DNA from: SLHU01 sp009929975
GTDB lineage: Bacteria > Bacillota > Clostridia > Saccharofermentanales > UBA5734
Assembly (NCBI GenBank): GCA_040776905.1
Contig: JAXGZQ010000003.1
Span: 330,351-394,350 of the forward strand
Length of the DNA: 64,000 nucleotides
Reading direction: 5' to 3'
The notes under the pieces are model-generated. The model was not told where the DNA came from. It was given only the letters and a program-made list of their open reading frames with translations, and made no database searches. Positions 34,771-43,822 of this stretch are shown here, piece after piece. The translations under genes were made by a program, and so were the position numbers. The number at the start of each line of letters is the position of its first letter. The first letter of the stretch is position 1.

Positions 34771-35352
34771 TCAGACCGACAGGCCGTCGATCAGGATACG
34801 CACACCAATCAGTATCAGGATGACACCACCGGCAACGCAGGCCCTTCTCTGAAAGAAGATCCCCAGCCGCCGTCCGATCAGCATACCGGAAAAAGCGATG
34901 GTCAGTGTCGTTCCGCCAATCAGAGCCAAAGCGGGGACGATGGCCGTTTCAGTGGCTGAAAGGCTCAGTCCGGCTGCCATCGCGTCGATTGATGTGGCCA
35001 GGCCTAGCAGCGACAGCCGTCGCCAGGACAGAGGATCGGCCGGACAGGCGGCTTTTGCCTCATCATCAGGCAGTACTTTTTCATGTAATGTATCATAGAT
35101 CAGATGTCCGCCGATCAGCAGGAGGAGGCCGAACGCAAGCCAGTGGCTGAAATGGCTGATCACATCAAGAAGTGACTGTCCGAACAGCCAGCCGGCTGCG
35201 GGCATCAAAGTCTGGAAAAAAGCGAAAAAAACCGCCACGCGCAGCGCATGCCGCAGCTGAACCCTGGGCAGGCAGATTCCAACCGAAACCGAGACGGCCC
35301 ATGAGTCGATGGACAGGCTCAAACTCAGTAGTATCAGCATCAATATGTTCAT
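34771..35352 (-). CDS. mntP: MntP-like manganese efflux protein
   Basis: A 193-residue membrane protein of six hydrophobic segments arranged as two similar halves. Each half has the family's acidic motif in a membrane helix: SLSIDSWAVSVSVG near the N-terminus and GLATSIDAMAAGLSL near residue 120. Members export Mn(II). Length is typical. GAGG lies before the ATG. I see no yybP-ykoY riboswitch in the short leader, unlike many manganese exporters. Confidence 0.85.
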   Translation of the reverse strand: MNILMLILLSLSLSIDSWAVSVSVGICLPRVQLRHALRVAVFFAFFQTLMPAAGWLFGQSLLDVISHFSHWLAFGLLLLIGGHLIYDTLHEKVLPDDEAKAACPADPLSWRRLSLLGLATSIDAMAAGLSLSATETAIVPALALIGGTTLTIAFSGMLIGRRLGIFFQRRACVAGGVILILIGVRILIDGLSV

Positions 35353-35374
35353 TACAGACCTCGTTCTGTTATAC

Positions 35375-35401
35375 TTGACTCAATGACCATTGCTCTATAA
35401 T
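35375..35401 (+). promoter_or_regulatory. Candidate promoter of the CoA-disulfide reductase gene
   Basis: TTGACT (35375-35380) and TATAAT (35396-35401) on the plus strand, with a short 15-base spacer. About 80 bases lie between it and the ATG at 35486. Confidence 0.4.
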
Positions 35402-35485
35402 ATCTGGTTCATTCAATTTCTTCAACCAGACCTTACAGCAGCCAATGATCAATCAATACAGTCCAAGATTGAAGCGAGGCAGACT

Positions 35486-36838
35486 ATGCGAATCCTTATC
35501 ATCGGCGGAGTGGCGGCCGGGCCTTCAGCAGCGGCCAAAGCAAGCCGCAATCAGCCGGATGCCGAGATCGTTCTCTATGAGCGCGACCGGTACATATCGT
35601 ACAGCGCCTGCGGCATGCCATTTTATCTGACAGGCGAACTGACGGACTTTCAGCAGATTGTTCCCCGCAGCCCTGATGATTTCCAGCGTCAATACGGTGT
35701 CAAGGTGCTGACGGAACACGAAGTGCTGAAAATTGATCCAGAACGCCACCGGATACTCGTTCGCAGGCTGGCCGATCAGATGCTCTTCGAAGATCAGTAT
35801 GACCGTCTGATTATCGCCACCGGAGCACGGGCCGTCCGACTGCCGGTTCGCGGCCATAATTTCCCTAATGTGTTTACGCTGCGCACACCGGGTGACATTT
35901 TGCAGATCGAACGCTATATCAAAGACAATCAGCCCCGTCACGCCGCTATCATCGGCAGCGGAGCGATCGGCCTGGAAATGGCGGAAAGCCTTAGCCGGCT
36001 CGGGCTTGACTTAACGATCATTGAACGGGAGGCTGAACCCGCGCCGGCTTTCTCCCCGCTGATCAGCCGGCAGATCCGAACCTGCCTGCAGGGTCACCAG
36101 ATCCATCTGGTCACCGGTGCCACCGTCTCCGAAATCACGGGGGATGACAGGGCGCGCCAGATCTGTTTCACTGGACGGGAGCCTGTTCCGGCCGATCTGG
36201 TCCTGGTCGCTGTCGGCATCCGCCCCGAGACAAAACTGGCCCTGTCGGCCGGCATCAGCTGCGGCTCCGGCGGAGCGATCCGCGTCAATGACACGATGCA
36301 GACCAGCCAGCCGGATATCTATGCCTGCGGCGACTGTTGTGAAATACGTTCCGTCATAGACGGATCACCGATCTACCATCCGCAGGGAACCACCGCGAAT
36401 AAAACCGGACGCGTGGCAGGTGATGCCGCGACCGGTGGCAGCCTGACATTCGACGGAGCGGCCGGTACGGTTATTTTCCGGCTGTTTGATCTGACGGTCG
36501 CGATGACGGGACTGACAGAGCAGCAGGCGACAGAACGTGGGTTCATCGTCCGCCGGGCCGATGTATCCAGTCCGGACCGACCTTATGGCATGGGCGGCCG
36601 GAAACTGACGATTGACGCGATCGCCGACCGGGCGAACGGACGTATTCTTGGAGCTCAGGCCGTTGGAGCGGCCGGGGTTGATAAACGAATCGATGTGCTG
36701 GCAACAGCGATAACCGCCGGGATATCAGCGGCATCGCTGGCGAATCTTGATCTGGCTTACGCTCCGCCTTATGCCAGCGTGCGTGATCCTGTCACCTATC
36801 TTGGCATGCAGTTCGGTTCGGATAAACGTAATGATTGA
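35486..36838 (+). CDS. CoA-disulfide reductase / NADH oxidase family flavoprotein
   Basis: A 450-residue FAD-dependent pyridine nucleotide-disulfide oxidoreductase. FAD-binding GGVAAGPSAAAK is at the N-terminus; a single active-site cysteine lies in SYSACGMPF (residue 42), as in CoA-disulfide reductases and NADH oxidases; the NAD loop is IIGSGAIGLEMAESL, and YACGDCCE closes the FAD site. It probably keeps CoA or another low-molecular thiol reduced or removes oxygen. There is no C-terminal rhodanese domain. ATG at 35486 with GCGAGGC upstream; a longer frame from 35390 overlaps the promoter. Its end is 31 bases before the next regulator gene. Confidence 0.9.
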   Translation: MRILIIGGVAAGPSAAAKASRNQPDAEIVLYERDRYISYSACGMPFYLTGELTDFQQIVPRSPDDFQRQYGVKVLTEHEVLKIDPERHRILVRRLADQMLFEDQYDRLIIATGARAVRLPVRGHNFPNVFTLRTPGDILQIERYIKDNQPRHAAIIGSGAIGLEMAESLSRLGLDLTIIEREAEPAPAFSPLISRQIRTCLQGHQIHLVTGATVSEITGDDRARQICFTGREPVPADLVLVAVGIRPETKLALSAGISCGSGGAIRVNDTMQTSQPDIYACGDCCEIRSVIDGSPIYHPQGTTANKTGRVAGDAATGGSLTFDGAAGTVIFRLFDLTVAMTGLTEQQATERGFIVRRADVSSPDRPYGMGGRKLTIDAIADRANGRILGAQAVGAAGVDKRIDVLATAITAGISAASLANLDLAYAPPYASVRDPVTYLGMQFGSDKRND

Positions 36839-36869
36839 TATGAATGTCAATCGATCAGGAGCAGAGAAG

Positions 36870-38513
36870 ATGAAAAAATCACATTTCAGAGATAAGTTGA
36901 TCCTTCTGATGGACCTGTATAAAGTCAGCAACAGTCAGCTGGCCCGAGGCATCAATGTTGATGCCTCCCTGATCAGCCGCTGGCGCAGCGGACAACGTGT
37001 CATGGCAGCCAATTCACCCCATGTCACAAAAATAGCTGAGTATTTCGTTCAGTTCAATGCCTTTGAGTACCAGCGGCAGTATCTCGACGACCTGATTCAA
37101 TCCCATCTTACGGACAAGGATGAAGTCCTTGATGAGCACAAGAAAATTCTGATTTTGTCGAAATGGTTCATGTCAGCCGATCTGGCCCACCCGATTAATC
37201 CGGGACTGCAGCAGAAACAGATCAAGCAATCCCAGAACCTGATCCGGCAGATCGCGAGTCTGCTGAGCAGTCAGCCGGCTGAGATGCTCTCTCCTGCCGT
37301 ACCTGCCAAGAACAGTCTGTCGCCCTGTTTGTCAAAGATTGAATCCGGCGACAGTTTTACCGGGCGCAAATATCGTGGATATGCCGGCCGCCGCGCCGCG
37401 GTGCTGGCATTCCTCGAAGCGGTTCTTCAGATGAAGGCGGCAACCCGCATCTTTCTGATCAGCGAAGACAAGACAGACTGGATGACCGAAGATGCTGAAT
37501 TCACCAAATGCTGGGCGAACCTGCTGCAGCAGGTGATTCAAAACGGTCATGATATAACAGTCATCCATACCGTCAAGCGGGATGAAGATGAGATCACGAA
37601 ACTGATGTACTACTGGATGCCGCTGCATCTGACAGGACACCTGCACTCGTATTATCTGCCGATGCATAACCGACGCCAGATTCTGCAGACCCTGTTCATC
37701 GCCGAAAATGGCATGACGATTCACAGCCAGACCATCAGTGGCGAGGAACAGAATGGACTGACCTACCTGACCGAAGATCCCGACATCAATGTGTCAAGCA
37801 TCGGTCTCTTTCGCCAGATTCTCTCCAACTGCCGGCCGCTGTTCATCCTCTATCAGCGTCGGCAGGTCCACAAACTGCTCGACGATGTTCTGAATCTCCA
37901 GTCTCCTCCCGCACCGCTCTACAGTCTGCGCGATTATCTGAATTTCCTGACTCTGCCGCCATCATTGGCCGAAACGATCACGCCGCTGCTTAATGGACAG
38001 ACCGACGGACTGGATGTTCTGGAGGTTTACCGGCGGCATCATGAGAAGTTCATCCTGCATCTGCAATCAGCGCCATATATTGATATCTACCCTCTGAGCC
38101 TGCTTGAAGATATCGCGAAGACGGGGCAGCTGGTCCTGCACAGTAATGAGTTGTTCATGCACACCTCCTATAAGCTGTCAGCGGATCAAAGTCTCTGCTG
38201 GCTGAAACATCTGCTCTCCCTGCTGCGCAGCTATCCTCATTACCAGATCTGCTTTACGGCATCCATTCCCCATCTGAAAAAGATTGCCGTCAATATCACG
38301 TTCAAGGAAGGCACGGTGTCGCTCTTCTCACGGGGACAGGCGTCGAACCAGATGATCATCCGGCTGGATGAGGCCAATGTGCTCCAGGCACTCAGTTCAT
38401 TCTTTGCTGATTTCATGAGCCACATCCCCGCCGGACAAAAAGACAAGCCGTCAGTGATCAGCCGGCTGGAACAACTGATCCGAGATCTGGCGGATGATGA
38501 GTCGGCCGAATGA
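36870..38513 (+). CDS. Large HTH regulator of an uncharacterised clostridial family
   Basis: A 547-residue protein. Residues 1-60 are a Cro/C1-type helix-turn-helix (NSQLARGINVDASLISRWRSGQR). The remainder has no motif I recognise: a helical region to about residue 130, then an alpha/beta domain with RIFLISEDKTDW and HDITVIHTVKRDED, and a C-terminal part with FMHTSYKLSADQSLCWL and YPHYQICFTASIPHLKKI. No membrane segment or signal peptide. I have seen similar long XRE-type proteins in clostridia without a function. ATG at 36870 with AGGAG nine bases upstream. The next genes encode an amino-acid importer in the same direction, so it may control it; this is inference. Confidence 0.72.
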   Translation: MKKSHFRDKLILLMDLYKVSNSQLARGINVDASLISRWRSGQRVMAANSPHVTKIAEYFVQFNAFEYQRQYLDDLIQSHLTDKDEVLDEHKKILILSKWFMSADLAHPINPGLQQKQIKQSQNLIRQIASLLSSQPAEMLSPAVPAKNSLSPCLSKIESGDSFTGRKYRGYAGRRAAVLAFLEAVLQMKAATRIFLISEDKTDWMTEDAEFTKCWANLLQQVIQNGHDITVIHTVKRDEDEITKLMYYWMPLHLTGHLHSYYLPMHNRRQILQTLFIAENGMTIHSQTISGEEQNGLTYLTEDPDINVSSIGLFRQILSNCRPLFILYQRRQVHKLLDDVLNLQSPPAPLYSLRDYLNFLTLPPSLAETITPLLNGQTDGLDVLEVYRRHHEKFILHLQSAPYIDIYPLSLLEDIAKTGQLVLHSNELFMHTSYKLSADQSLCWLKHLLSLLRSYPHYQICFTASIPHLKKIAVNITFKEGTVSLFSRGQASNQMIIRLDEANVLQALSSFFADFMSHIPAGQKDKPSVISRLEQLIRDLADDESAE

Positions 38514-38581
38514 CAACCGGGTGACCGCGCCGATCGGCGAACCACGGAGAAACAAATATTTTTACGCACGGAGGAATGACT

Positions 38582-39400
38582 ATGTTAAAAAAAAGAGCCA
38601 CAACCATCCTACTCATCGTACTGGTGTTCATCATGCTGATCCCGGCCGGTTGCCGCAAGCAAGATGACAATCAGCTGATTGTTGGCATGGAGCTCGCCTA
38701 TCCGCCGTTTGAAACAACGGATGCGGCCAATCAGCCGGCCGGAATCAGTGTGGACTTTGCCCGTGCGCTGGCTGAGTCAATCGGTGCTGAACTGGTCATT
38801 GAAAACATGGCCTGGACCGGTCTGATCCCCTCTCTGGAAACCGGTAAAATTGATCTGATCATCTCATCGATGACCATCACGGAAGAGCGGCGCCAGCGGA
38901 TTGATTTTTCTGATCCCTACGCCAGGGCCAGTCTGGCCCTGCTGATCAATCAGGATTCACCCGTCATGTCCTACGCTGACCTCGATCATCTCGACCGGGT
39001 CATCGCGGTCAAGCGCGGTTCCACCGGCCACATATATGCCGAAAATAACTTGAAGCAGGCACAGATCATGGTCTTTGAGAAAGAAAGCGCTTGCGTGCTG
39101 GAAGTGGTGCAGGGCAAGGCTGACGCATTTACCTATGACCAGCTGACGATCCTGAAAAACTGGGAGCAGTACCCTGACGAGACACGGGTCAATCTTGAAT
39201 CCTATCAGGATACGCCTGAATATTGGGGTGTCGGGATCAAAAAAGGTGAAACCGGCCTGCTCGAGGATGTCAACGCGTTTATCGCTGCCTATCGCGCTGA
39301 AGGCGGATTTGATGAGCTAGCGGAAACCTGGCTGCCGGATCAGAAAGAAATCTTTGACGAGCAGAACATTCCGTTCTTCTTTGATGTGGAAACCCCATGA
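38582..39400 (+). CDS. Amino-acid ABC transporter substrate-binding lipoprotein
   Basis: A 272-residue lipoprotein of the family 3 solute-binding proteins for polar amino acids. A hydrophobic signal ends in the lipobox LIPAGC. The family opening LIVGMELAYPPFE follows, then GISVDFARALAESIG, DLIISSMTITEERRQRIDFSDPY and a closing VKRGSTGHIYAE. Ligand specificity (glutamine, cystine, arginine and so on) cannot be read reliably. The ATG at 38582 is seven bases after GGAGG; the ATG at 38576 is too close. First gene of a three-gene importer. Confidence 0.92.
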   Translation: MLKKRATTILLIVLVFIMLIPAGCRKQDDNQLIVGMELAYPPFETTDAANQPAGISVDFARALAESIGAELVIENMAWTGLIPSLETGKIDLIISSMTITEERRQRIDFSDPYARASLALLINQDSPVMSYADLDHLDRVIAVKRGSTGHIYAENNLKQAQIMVFEKESACVLEVVQGKADAFTYDQLTILKNWEQYPDETRVNLESYQDTPEYWGVGIKKGETGLLEDVNAFIAAYRAEGGFDELAETWLPDQKEIFDEQNIPFFFDVETP

Positions 39401-40143
39401 CTGACCGTGTACGTAAAATCAGCGCTGCCTTTCTGGTATCAGCCGCGATCGGTCTTTTTTTCATCTACGCGCTGCTCAAACTTGATTATCACTGGCAATG
39501 GCCGGTTCTGCTGACGACGCGCTATAAATTCTTTATGGGCTTTCTCGTCACCCTGGCGATCAGTTTCTTCTCCCTGATCCTCTCACTGCTGCTCGGCATC
39601 CTTGCCGCGGCGGGGCGCCGCAGCAAACCCCTGTTTTTCCGATATCTCGCGACGGTCTACGTTGAGCTGATCCGCGGTACGCCGCTGCTTGTCCAGATTC
39701 TGGTCTTCTTCTATATTATCGGAACCGCGTATCAGCTGACGAATCGCTATGTCATGGGCGTACTGATTCTTTCTGTGTTTTCCGGAGCTTATGTTTCGGA
39801 GATCATCCGGGCCGGTCTGGAGAGCATCCCGTCGGCACAGATCGAGACCGCGCGGTCCCTGTGCTTCACACGATTCCAGACTTATCGCTACATCATCATC
39901 CCTCAACTCAGCCGCATCGTGCTGCCGCCTCTGACCGGGCAGTTCGCTTCACTGGTAAAGGATTCATCGCTTCTGTCATTTATCGCAGTGAATGAGTTCA
40001 CGAAAAATGTCATGGAGGCTGATTCTCTGAACTTCGCGACTTTTGAAAACTATACAGTTCTGGCAATCGGGTATCTGCTGATCACCCTGCCAATCTCATG
40101 GCTGACCCGTCGGCTGGAACGGAAGATGCATTATGCAGATTAA
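39397..40143 (+). CDS. Amino-acid ABC transporter permease
   Basis: A 248-residue inner-membrane permease of the HisM/GlnP family with five or so hydrophobic segments. The conserved cytoplasmic loop that contacts the ATPase is ARSLCFTRFQTYRYIIIPQ, corresponding to the EAA motif. YVELIRGTPLLVQILVFFY is characteristic of the family. The ATG overlaps the stop of the binding-protein gene (ATGA), and the end overlaps the ATPase gene by 11 bases, so all three are coupled. Confidence 0.93.
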   Translation: MTDRVRKISAAFLVSAAIGLFFIYALLKLDYHWQWPVLLTTRYKFFMGFLVTLAISFFSLILSLLLGILAAAGRRSKPLFFRYLATVYVELIRGTPLLVQILVFFYIIGTAYQLTNRYVMGVLILSVFSGAYVSEIIRAGLESIPSAQIETARSLCFTRFQTYRYIIIPQLSRIVLPPLTGQFASLVKDSSLLSFIAVNEFTKNVMEADSLNFATFENYTVLAIGYLLITLPISWLTRRLERKMHYAD

Positions 40144-40870
40144 AATCAGAGACCTTCACAAATCGTATCAGGGAATGAAAGCTCTGGATGGCCTCAACCT
40201 GAACATTGACGATGTCCGCTCCCTGGCGATCATCGGCCCGTCCGGCGGCGGGAAAACGACGCTGCTTCGTGTTCTCGGCGGGCTGGAAAAGCCTGACAGC
40301 GGGGAGATCGTCCTCAATGGCAAAGCGATGCGCTTTGATGATGCCTCACTGTTTGAACACCGCAAACGGATCGCCATGGTTTTTCAGTCTTATAATCTGT
40401 TTCCTCACCTGTCCGTCATCAACAATATCATCTTGCCGCTGACCAAAACCAGGCAGACAGAGCCGCATCAAGCCCGGCAGACCGCGGAACAGCTGCTGGA
40501 CCACTTCGGACTGACGGATCATCGAAATAAATTTCCCAGCCAGTTATCCGGTGGACAGAAACAGCGGGTCGCGATCGCCCGCGCGCTGGCCCTGCGCCCC
40601 GAGGTCCTGCTCTTTGATGAGCCGACCTCAGCGCTCGATCCCGAAATCACCGCTGATATTCTCGAGGTGATCAACGGACTGCGCTCGGAGAACCGTGACC
40701 TGATCCTGGTAACGCATGAAATCGGATTTGCCCGCCACGCCTGTGATTATGTCGCGTATGTCAGTGCCGGCCGTGTTGTGACAGAAGGTGGCAGCGAGCA
40801 TATTTACGAACACTCAGAGTCAGAAGAGTTCCGCCGTTTTGTCAGCCGGATCATCGGCTGGAAAGTCTGA
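40133..40870 (+). CDS. Amino-acid ABC transporter ATP-binding protein
   Basis: A 245-residue GlnQ-like ATPase. Walker A GPSGGGKTTLLR, Q-loop FQSYNLFPHLSV, signature LSGGQKQRVAIARAL, Walker B LLFDEPTSALDPE and the switch histidine in LVTHEIGF are all present. It drives uptake through the permease encoded just before it. GGAAG lies eight bases before the ATG. Confidence 0.95.
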   Translation: MQIKIRDLHKSYQGMKALDGLNLNIDDVRSLAIIGPSGGGKTTLLRVLGGLEKPDSGEIVLNGKAMRFDDASLFEHRKRIAMVFQSYNLFPHLSVINNIILPLTKTRQTEPHQARQTAEQLLDHFGLTDHRNKFPSQLSGGQKQRVAIARALALRPEVLLFDEPTSALDPEITADILEVINGLRSENRDLILVTHEIGFARHACDYVAYVSAGRVVTEGGSEHIYEHSESEEFRRFVSRIIGWKV

Positions 40871-40906
40871 CCGGCGGTTGACGGCAGAATCAGGGAGGAT
40901 CATGCA

Positions 40907-41236
40907 ATGGCAGAGGTCAAATGGCAAAGAACCGCATGGCATGCCCGGCTCAAACCCGGCGCCATCGATGATTATCGACAGCGGCACGATCAGATCTGGC
41001 CGGAAATGGCTGAACTGCTCAAAGCCGCCGGAATCCGTAATTACTCGATCTGGCGCAGCGGCCTTGATCTGTTCGGTTACTATGAGAGCGCTGATCTGGC
41101 TCAGACGGCCGCGATCCAGGCAGCCAGTCCGGTCGTCCAGCGCTGGAACGCCTATATGGCAGATATTCTAATCATGGATTTCGACCCGGAAAGCGGCGTC
41201 ACACCACCGCTGCAGGAAATGTTCTACCTGCCCTGA
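40907..41236 (+). CDS. rhaM: L-rhamnose mutarotase
   Basis: A 109-residue ferredoxin-like-fold enzyme that interconverts the anomers of L-rhamnose. The sequence has the active-site pattern WHARLKPGAIDDYRQRHDQIWPEM at the N-terminus, then IRNYSIWRSG and the C-terminal PLQEMFYLP. Length is typical. GGGAGG lies eight bases before the ATG. No other rhamnose genes (kinase, isomerase, aldolase, transporter) are nearby. Its TGA abuts the TGA of the convergent DUF523 gene. Confidence 0.9.
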   Translation: MAEVKWQRTAWHARLKPGAIDDYRQRHDQIWPEMAELLKAAGIRNYSIWRSGLDLFGYYESADLAQTAAIQAASPVVQRWNAYMADILIMDFDPESGVTPPLQEMFYLP

Positions 41237-42238
41237 TCAATCAGCGGCCTCAGAGGCCTCTGGTATCGCTTCACCGAGCAGCCGCTCCGCTTTTTGACGG
41301 GATGGTTTCGGCAGTTTTCCTGAATAGAGCACTGGAGCTGTGCCGATCATATGCCCCGTAGCAGCGGATGCCCGTTCCATCAGCGTCAGTTCACGGGCGA
41401 TCGTCGTGACATTTCGCCGGACATCAGCCGCCTGTATCTCAGGTACCGTCTGACCGGTTTTTTTGCGGAAATTCGCATATTGCTTGAGCAGACTGCCTTT
41501 CAGCCGTGCTGGCGTGGAGGGTTTACGCAGCTGATCACTGACTTGCCGGCGGAACGTCTCATAAATCTCCGGGTCGGGTTTTCGGCCTAAAGCGGCCAAT
41601 TCCCGGCCAAGGGTCCGGGCCCACGTGTCATCAAGTTCCTGACACATGAATTTCAAGCGATACCAGACCGTGAAAAGATCATCTTTGCTCTGCAGCGGGA
41701 CATCCTGCAGCCAGATGAAGGCCAGCAGGCGACGTCGCCAGTCCCACCATTTAAGCGGACTTTGCAGATCGAGCGCTGGAATGAGAAACCAGCCACGCTC
41801 CTGCAGAATCGCTCCGAAGACACCCGGAGGCTTCCCCCGCTTCTGGTCACGCAGGGTTGTGCGGTAAACCCCGCAGGTCGGGCTCCCGTCCAGATAGATG
41901 AAGGCCTGTGCGCCAGCCCGCCGCAACACATCCTCCGCGGCTTTGGCGCCCTCCATGACCTGTTGTGTCACATTCTGGCCACCGCGGCTCCGGACCGTCG
42001 CCTCACCCTGCCAGACCGCCGCGCCGTGTTCTCCGGCGATATGCACCGGCGGGCGAATAACGCCGAGACCGGCTTCACATTCAGGGCAGACCGGAACCCA
42101 GGTGAAGTCACCTTTTTCCCGGCCGAGGAATTTCAGCATATCAAAGCTTCGGCCATTGTACCGGACCGGACAACCCATGCAACAGGCGCTGATCCCGATG
42201 ATCGGGCGGTTTTCCAGAATAATCGGCTGTTTATCCAT
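41237..42238 (-). CDS. DUF523 - DUF1722 (YbgA-like) protein
   Basis: A 333-residue protein. Residues 1 to about 160 are DUF523, with clustered cysteines: GISACCMGCPVRYNG, PVCPECEAGLG and SPTCGVY, which may bind metal or an iron-sulfur cluster. The C-terminal half (from about 190) resembles DUF1722 of E. coli YbgA, though more weakly (LKFMCQ and LLKQYANFRKKTGQ). In E. coli ybgA lies next to the photolyase gene; here too it directly follows a photolyase gene. Function unknown, probably linked to DNA repair or nucleotide chemistry. ATG at 42238 with AAAGGAG upstream. Confidence 0.82.
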   Translation of the reverse strand: MDKQPIILENRPIIGISACCMGCPVRYNGRSFDMLKFLGREKGDFTWVPVCPECEAGLGVIRPPVHIAGEHGAAVWQGEATVRSRGGQNVTQQVMEGAKAAEDVLRRAGAQAFIYLDGSPTCGVYRTTLRDQKRGKPPGVFGAILQERGWFLIPALDLQSPLKWWDWRRRLLAFIWLQDVPLQSKDDLFTVWYRLKFMCQELDDTWARTLGRELAALGRKPDPEIYETFRRQVSDQLRKPSTPARLKGSLLKQYANFRKKTGQTVPEIQAADVRRNVTTIARELTLMERASAATGHMIGTAPVLYSGKLPKPSRQKAERLLGEAIPEASEAAD

Positions 42239-42290
42239 CGTTTCTCCTTTCAAGGTTTCTGCCTTCCTCATTTTATTCTCAGAGTGACGC

Positions 42291-43694
42291 TCATGTCATA
42301 ACCGTGCGGATATACAAATCAACATCAAATTTGCGCCGGCACCCGGCCAGGGACATATAACGGATTTTTCCGAAGATCGGGCGTTCTCCCCATGCTCTGT
42401 CGTGGACCCCTCCGATCGACCAGGCGATCCCCGTGTAGCCGTTCGGATCACGGCCGTCCAGAGCCAGTTGATCATTCAGGTCAATCGCCGCGGCCAATGC
42501 GCTTTCCGGATCAAAGCTCCATTCAAGAATTTTCTTGGCCCAGTACATACGCAGATAGCCATGCATTCGTCCATTAACACGTAAATCAGTCTGGGCGGCA
42601 TTCCAAAGAGGATCTTCCGTTTCCGCCGCTGCCAGCTGTTCAAGATGATACAGATAAGGCCGCGGATCCTCACGATGGCGGTTCAGCGTCTCTCTGGCCC
42701 AGTTGGGGAAGCCAGACACCTGATCATAATCAGGTTGATAAAAGCAGAAATTATCCGACAATTCGCGCCGAACAATCATTTCTTCCAGAAACGATGCCGC
42801 GTTGTTTTGCAGCATCAGCTGGTCGGGCGTATCAGCATCGCCCGCTTCGTTTATGCTCCGACGTACAGTCAGAGCGACACGCTGGGCTGACAACTGGCCG
42901 AAATGCAGCCACGGAGAGAGCGCTGAACACGCGTCAGCATTCGGATCATTGCGCTGATCATACCGGTACAGCGTTTTCTCAACAAATTGAATCAGCTGTG
43001 CCTGTGCGGCGCGGCTGCCTGGCCGGGGAAAACGGCGGGGCAGCCGGTAGCGCTGTTTAAGCAGCTGATCCGGAGACAGTGGCGGCAAGTCCCGGAGAAT
43101 TAATCGCTCATCGGTCTGCAATTTCTCATCGGTAAAGGGGTGCCGCTCCATCTGGGGAAACGGAGTCAGCCAGGCGGCCAGCTGACGTTGAATGAACGGC
43201 CGCAGAATATGGGCTCCAAACGCCTGTTTGGGATAAGCCAGCCAGCAGGGAATGATATTGTGGGTATCAACTTCAGTCAGGCGGACCGAAAGCGACGCGG
43301 CAACAGCGTCCCGCTGCTGCCGGGGAAGGCGCAGAGGGGAAAAATCACAAAAAACTTCGCCGGCACCCAGCTGCTCAGCAACTGACGGAATTACCAGTCC
43401 TGGATGACCTTCAATCAGGATCAGCGGAATGTTCAGCGCTGAAAGTTCTTCTTTCAGCATCGCCAGCCCGCTGAGCAGAAAGGCCTGGCTATGATCAGGT
43501 GCGTTGAGATGGTCCGGCTGCCAGCAGAAAACCGCGATCAGTGGAACCCGCCGCTGGATCGCGGCATCCTGGGCACTGATCAGCCCCCAGTGATCTTCAG
43601 CACGAAGATCACGGCTCAGCCAGCAGATCACAGGTCCCGGTCTGACAGGCGCCTGGTTCAGCGGGCGCTGCCGCTCCACCCATGACTGATTCAT
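42291..43694 (-). CDS. phr: Class II deoxyribodipyrimidine photolyase
   Basis: A 467-residue FAD enzyme that repairs cyclobutane pyrimidine dimers with light. Class II features are VICWLSRDLRAEDHWGLISAQ at the N-terminus, SALSPWLHFGQLSAQRVAL, EEMIVRRELSDNFCFYQ and RMYWAKKILEWS in the FAD-binding region. Length is standard. The ATG at 43694 is preceded by GGAGGTCTCA; the frame continues to a TTG at 43706 inside that site. Unusual in a probably anaerobic organism but not rare. Followed after about 50 bases by the DUF523 gene. Confidence 0.92.
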   Translation of the reverse strand: MNQSWVERQRPLNQAPVRPGPVICWLSRDLRAEDHWGLISAQDAAIQRRVPLIAVFCWQPDHLNAPDHSQAFLLSGLAMLKEELSALNIPLILIEGHPGLVIPSVAEQLGAGEVFCDFSPLRLPRQQRDAVAASLSVRLTEVDTHNIIPCWLAYPKQAFGAHILRPFIQRQLAAWLTPFPQMERHPFTDEKLQTDERLILRDLPPLSPDQLLKQRYRLPRRFPRPGSRAAQAQLIQFVEKTLYRYDQRNDPNADACSALSPWLHFGQLSAQRVALTVRRSINEAGDADTPDQLMLQNNAASFLEEMIVRRELSDNFCFYQPDYDQVSGFPNWARETLNRHREDPRPYLYHLEQLAAAETEDPLWNAAQTDLRVNGRMHGYLRMYWAKKILEWSFDPESALAAAIDLNDQLALDGRDPNGYTGIAWSIGGVHDRAWGERPIFGKIRYMSLAGCRRKFDVDLYIRTVMT

Positions 43695-43771
43695 TGAGAC
43701 CTCCAAACGGTTCAGCCTCTCAGACTGATTATTATCTTCATCATATCAGAAACAGGCTGCGGGCAATAAGA

Positions 43772-43796
43772 AAAATCCGCGCCGGCGGCACGGATT
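43772..43796 (-). terminator. Terminator after the EF-G paralogue
   Basis: On the minus strand AAATCCG pairs with CGGATTT across a GC-rich 11-base loop and is followed by TTCTTATT. It lies about 27 bases after the stop. Confidence 0.7.
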
Positions 43797-43822
43797 TCTC
43801 GTTCTCTGATCAGATACAGCGA

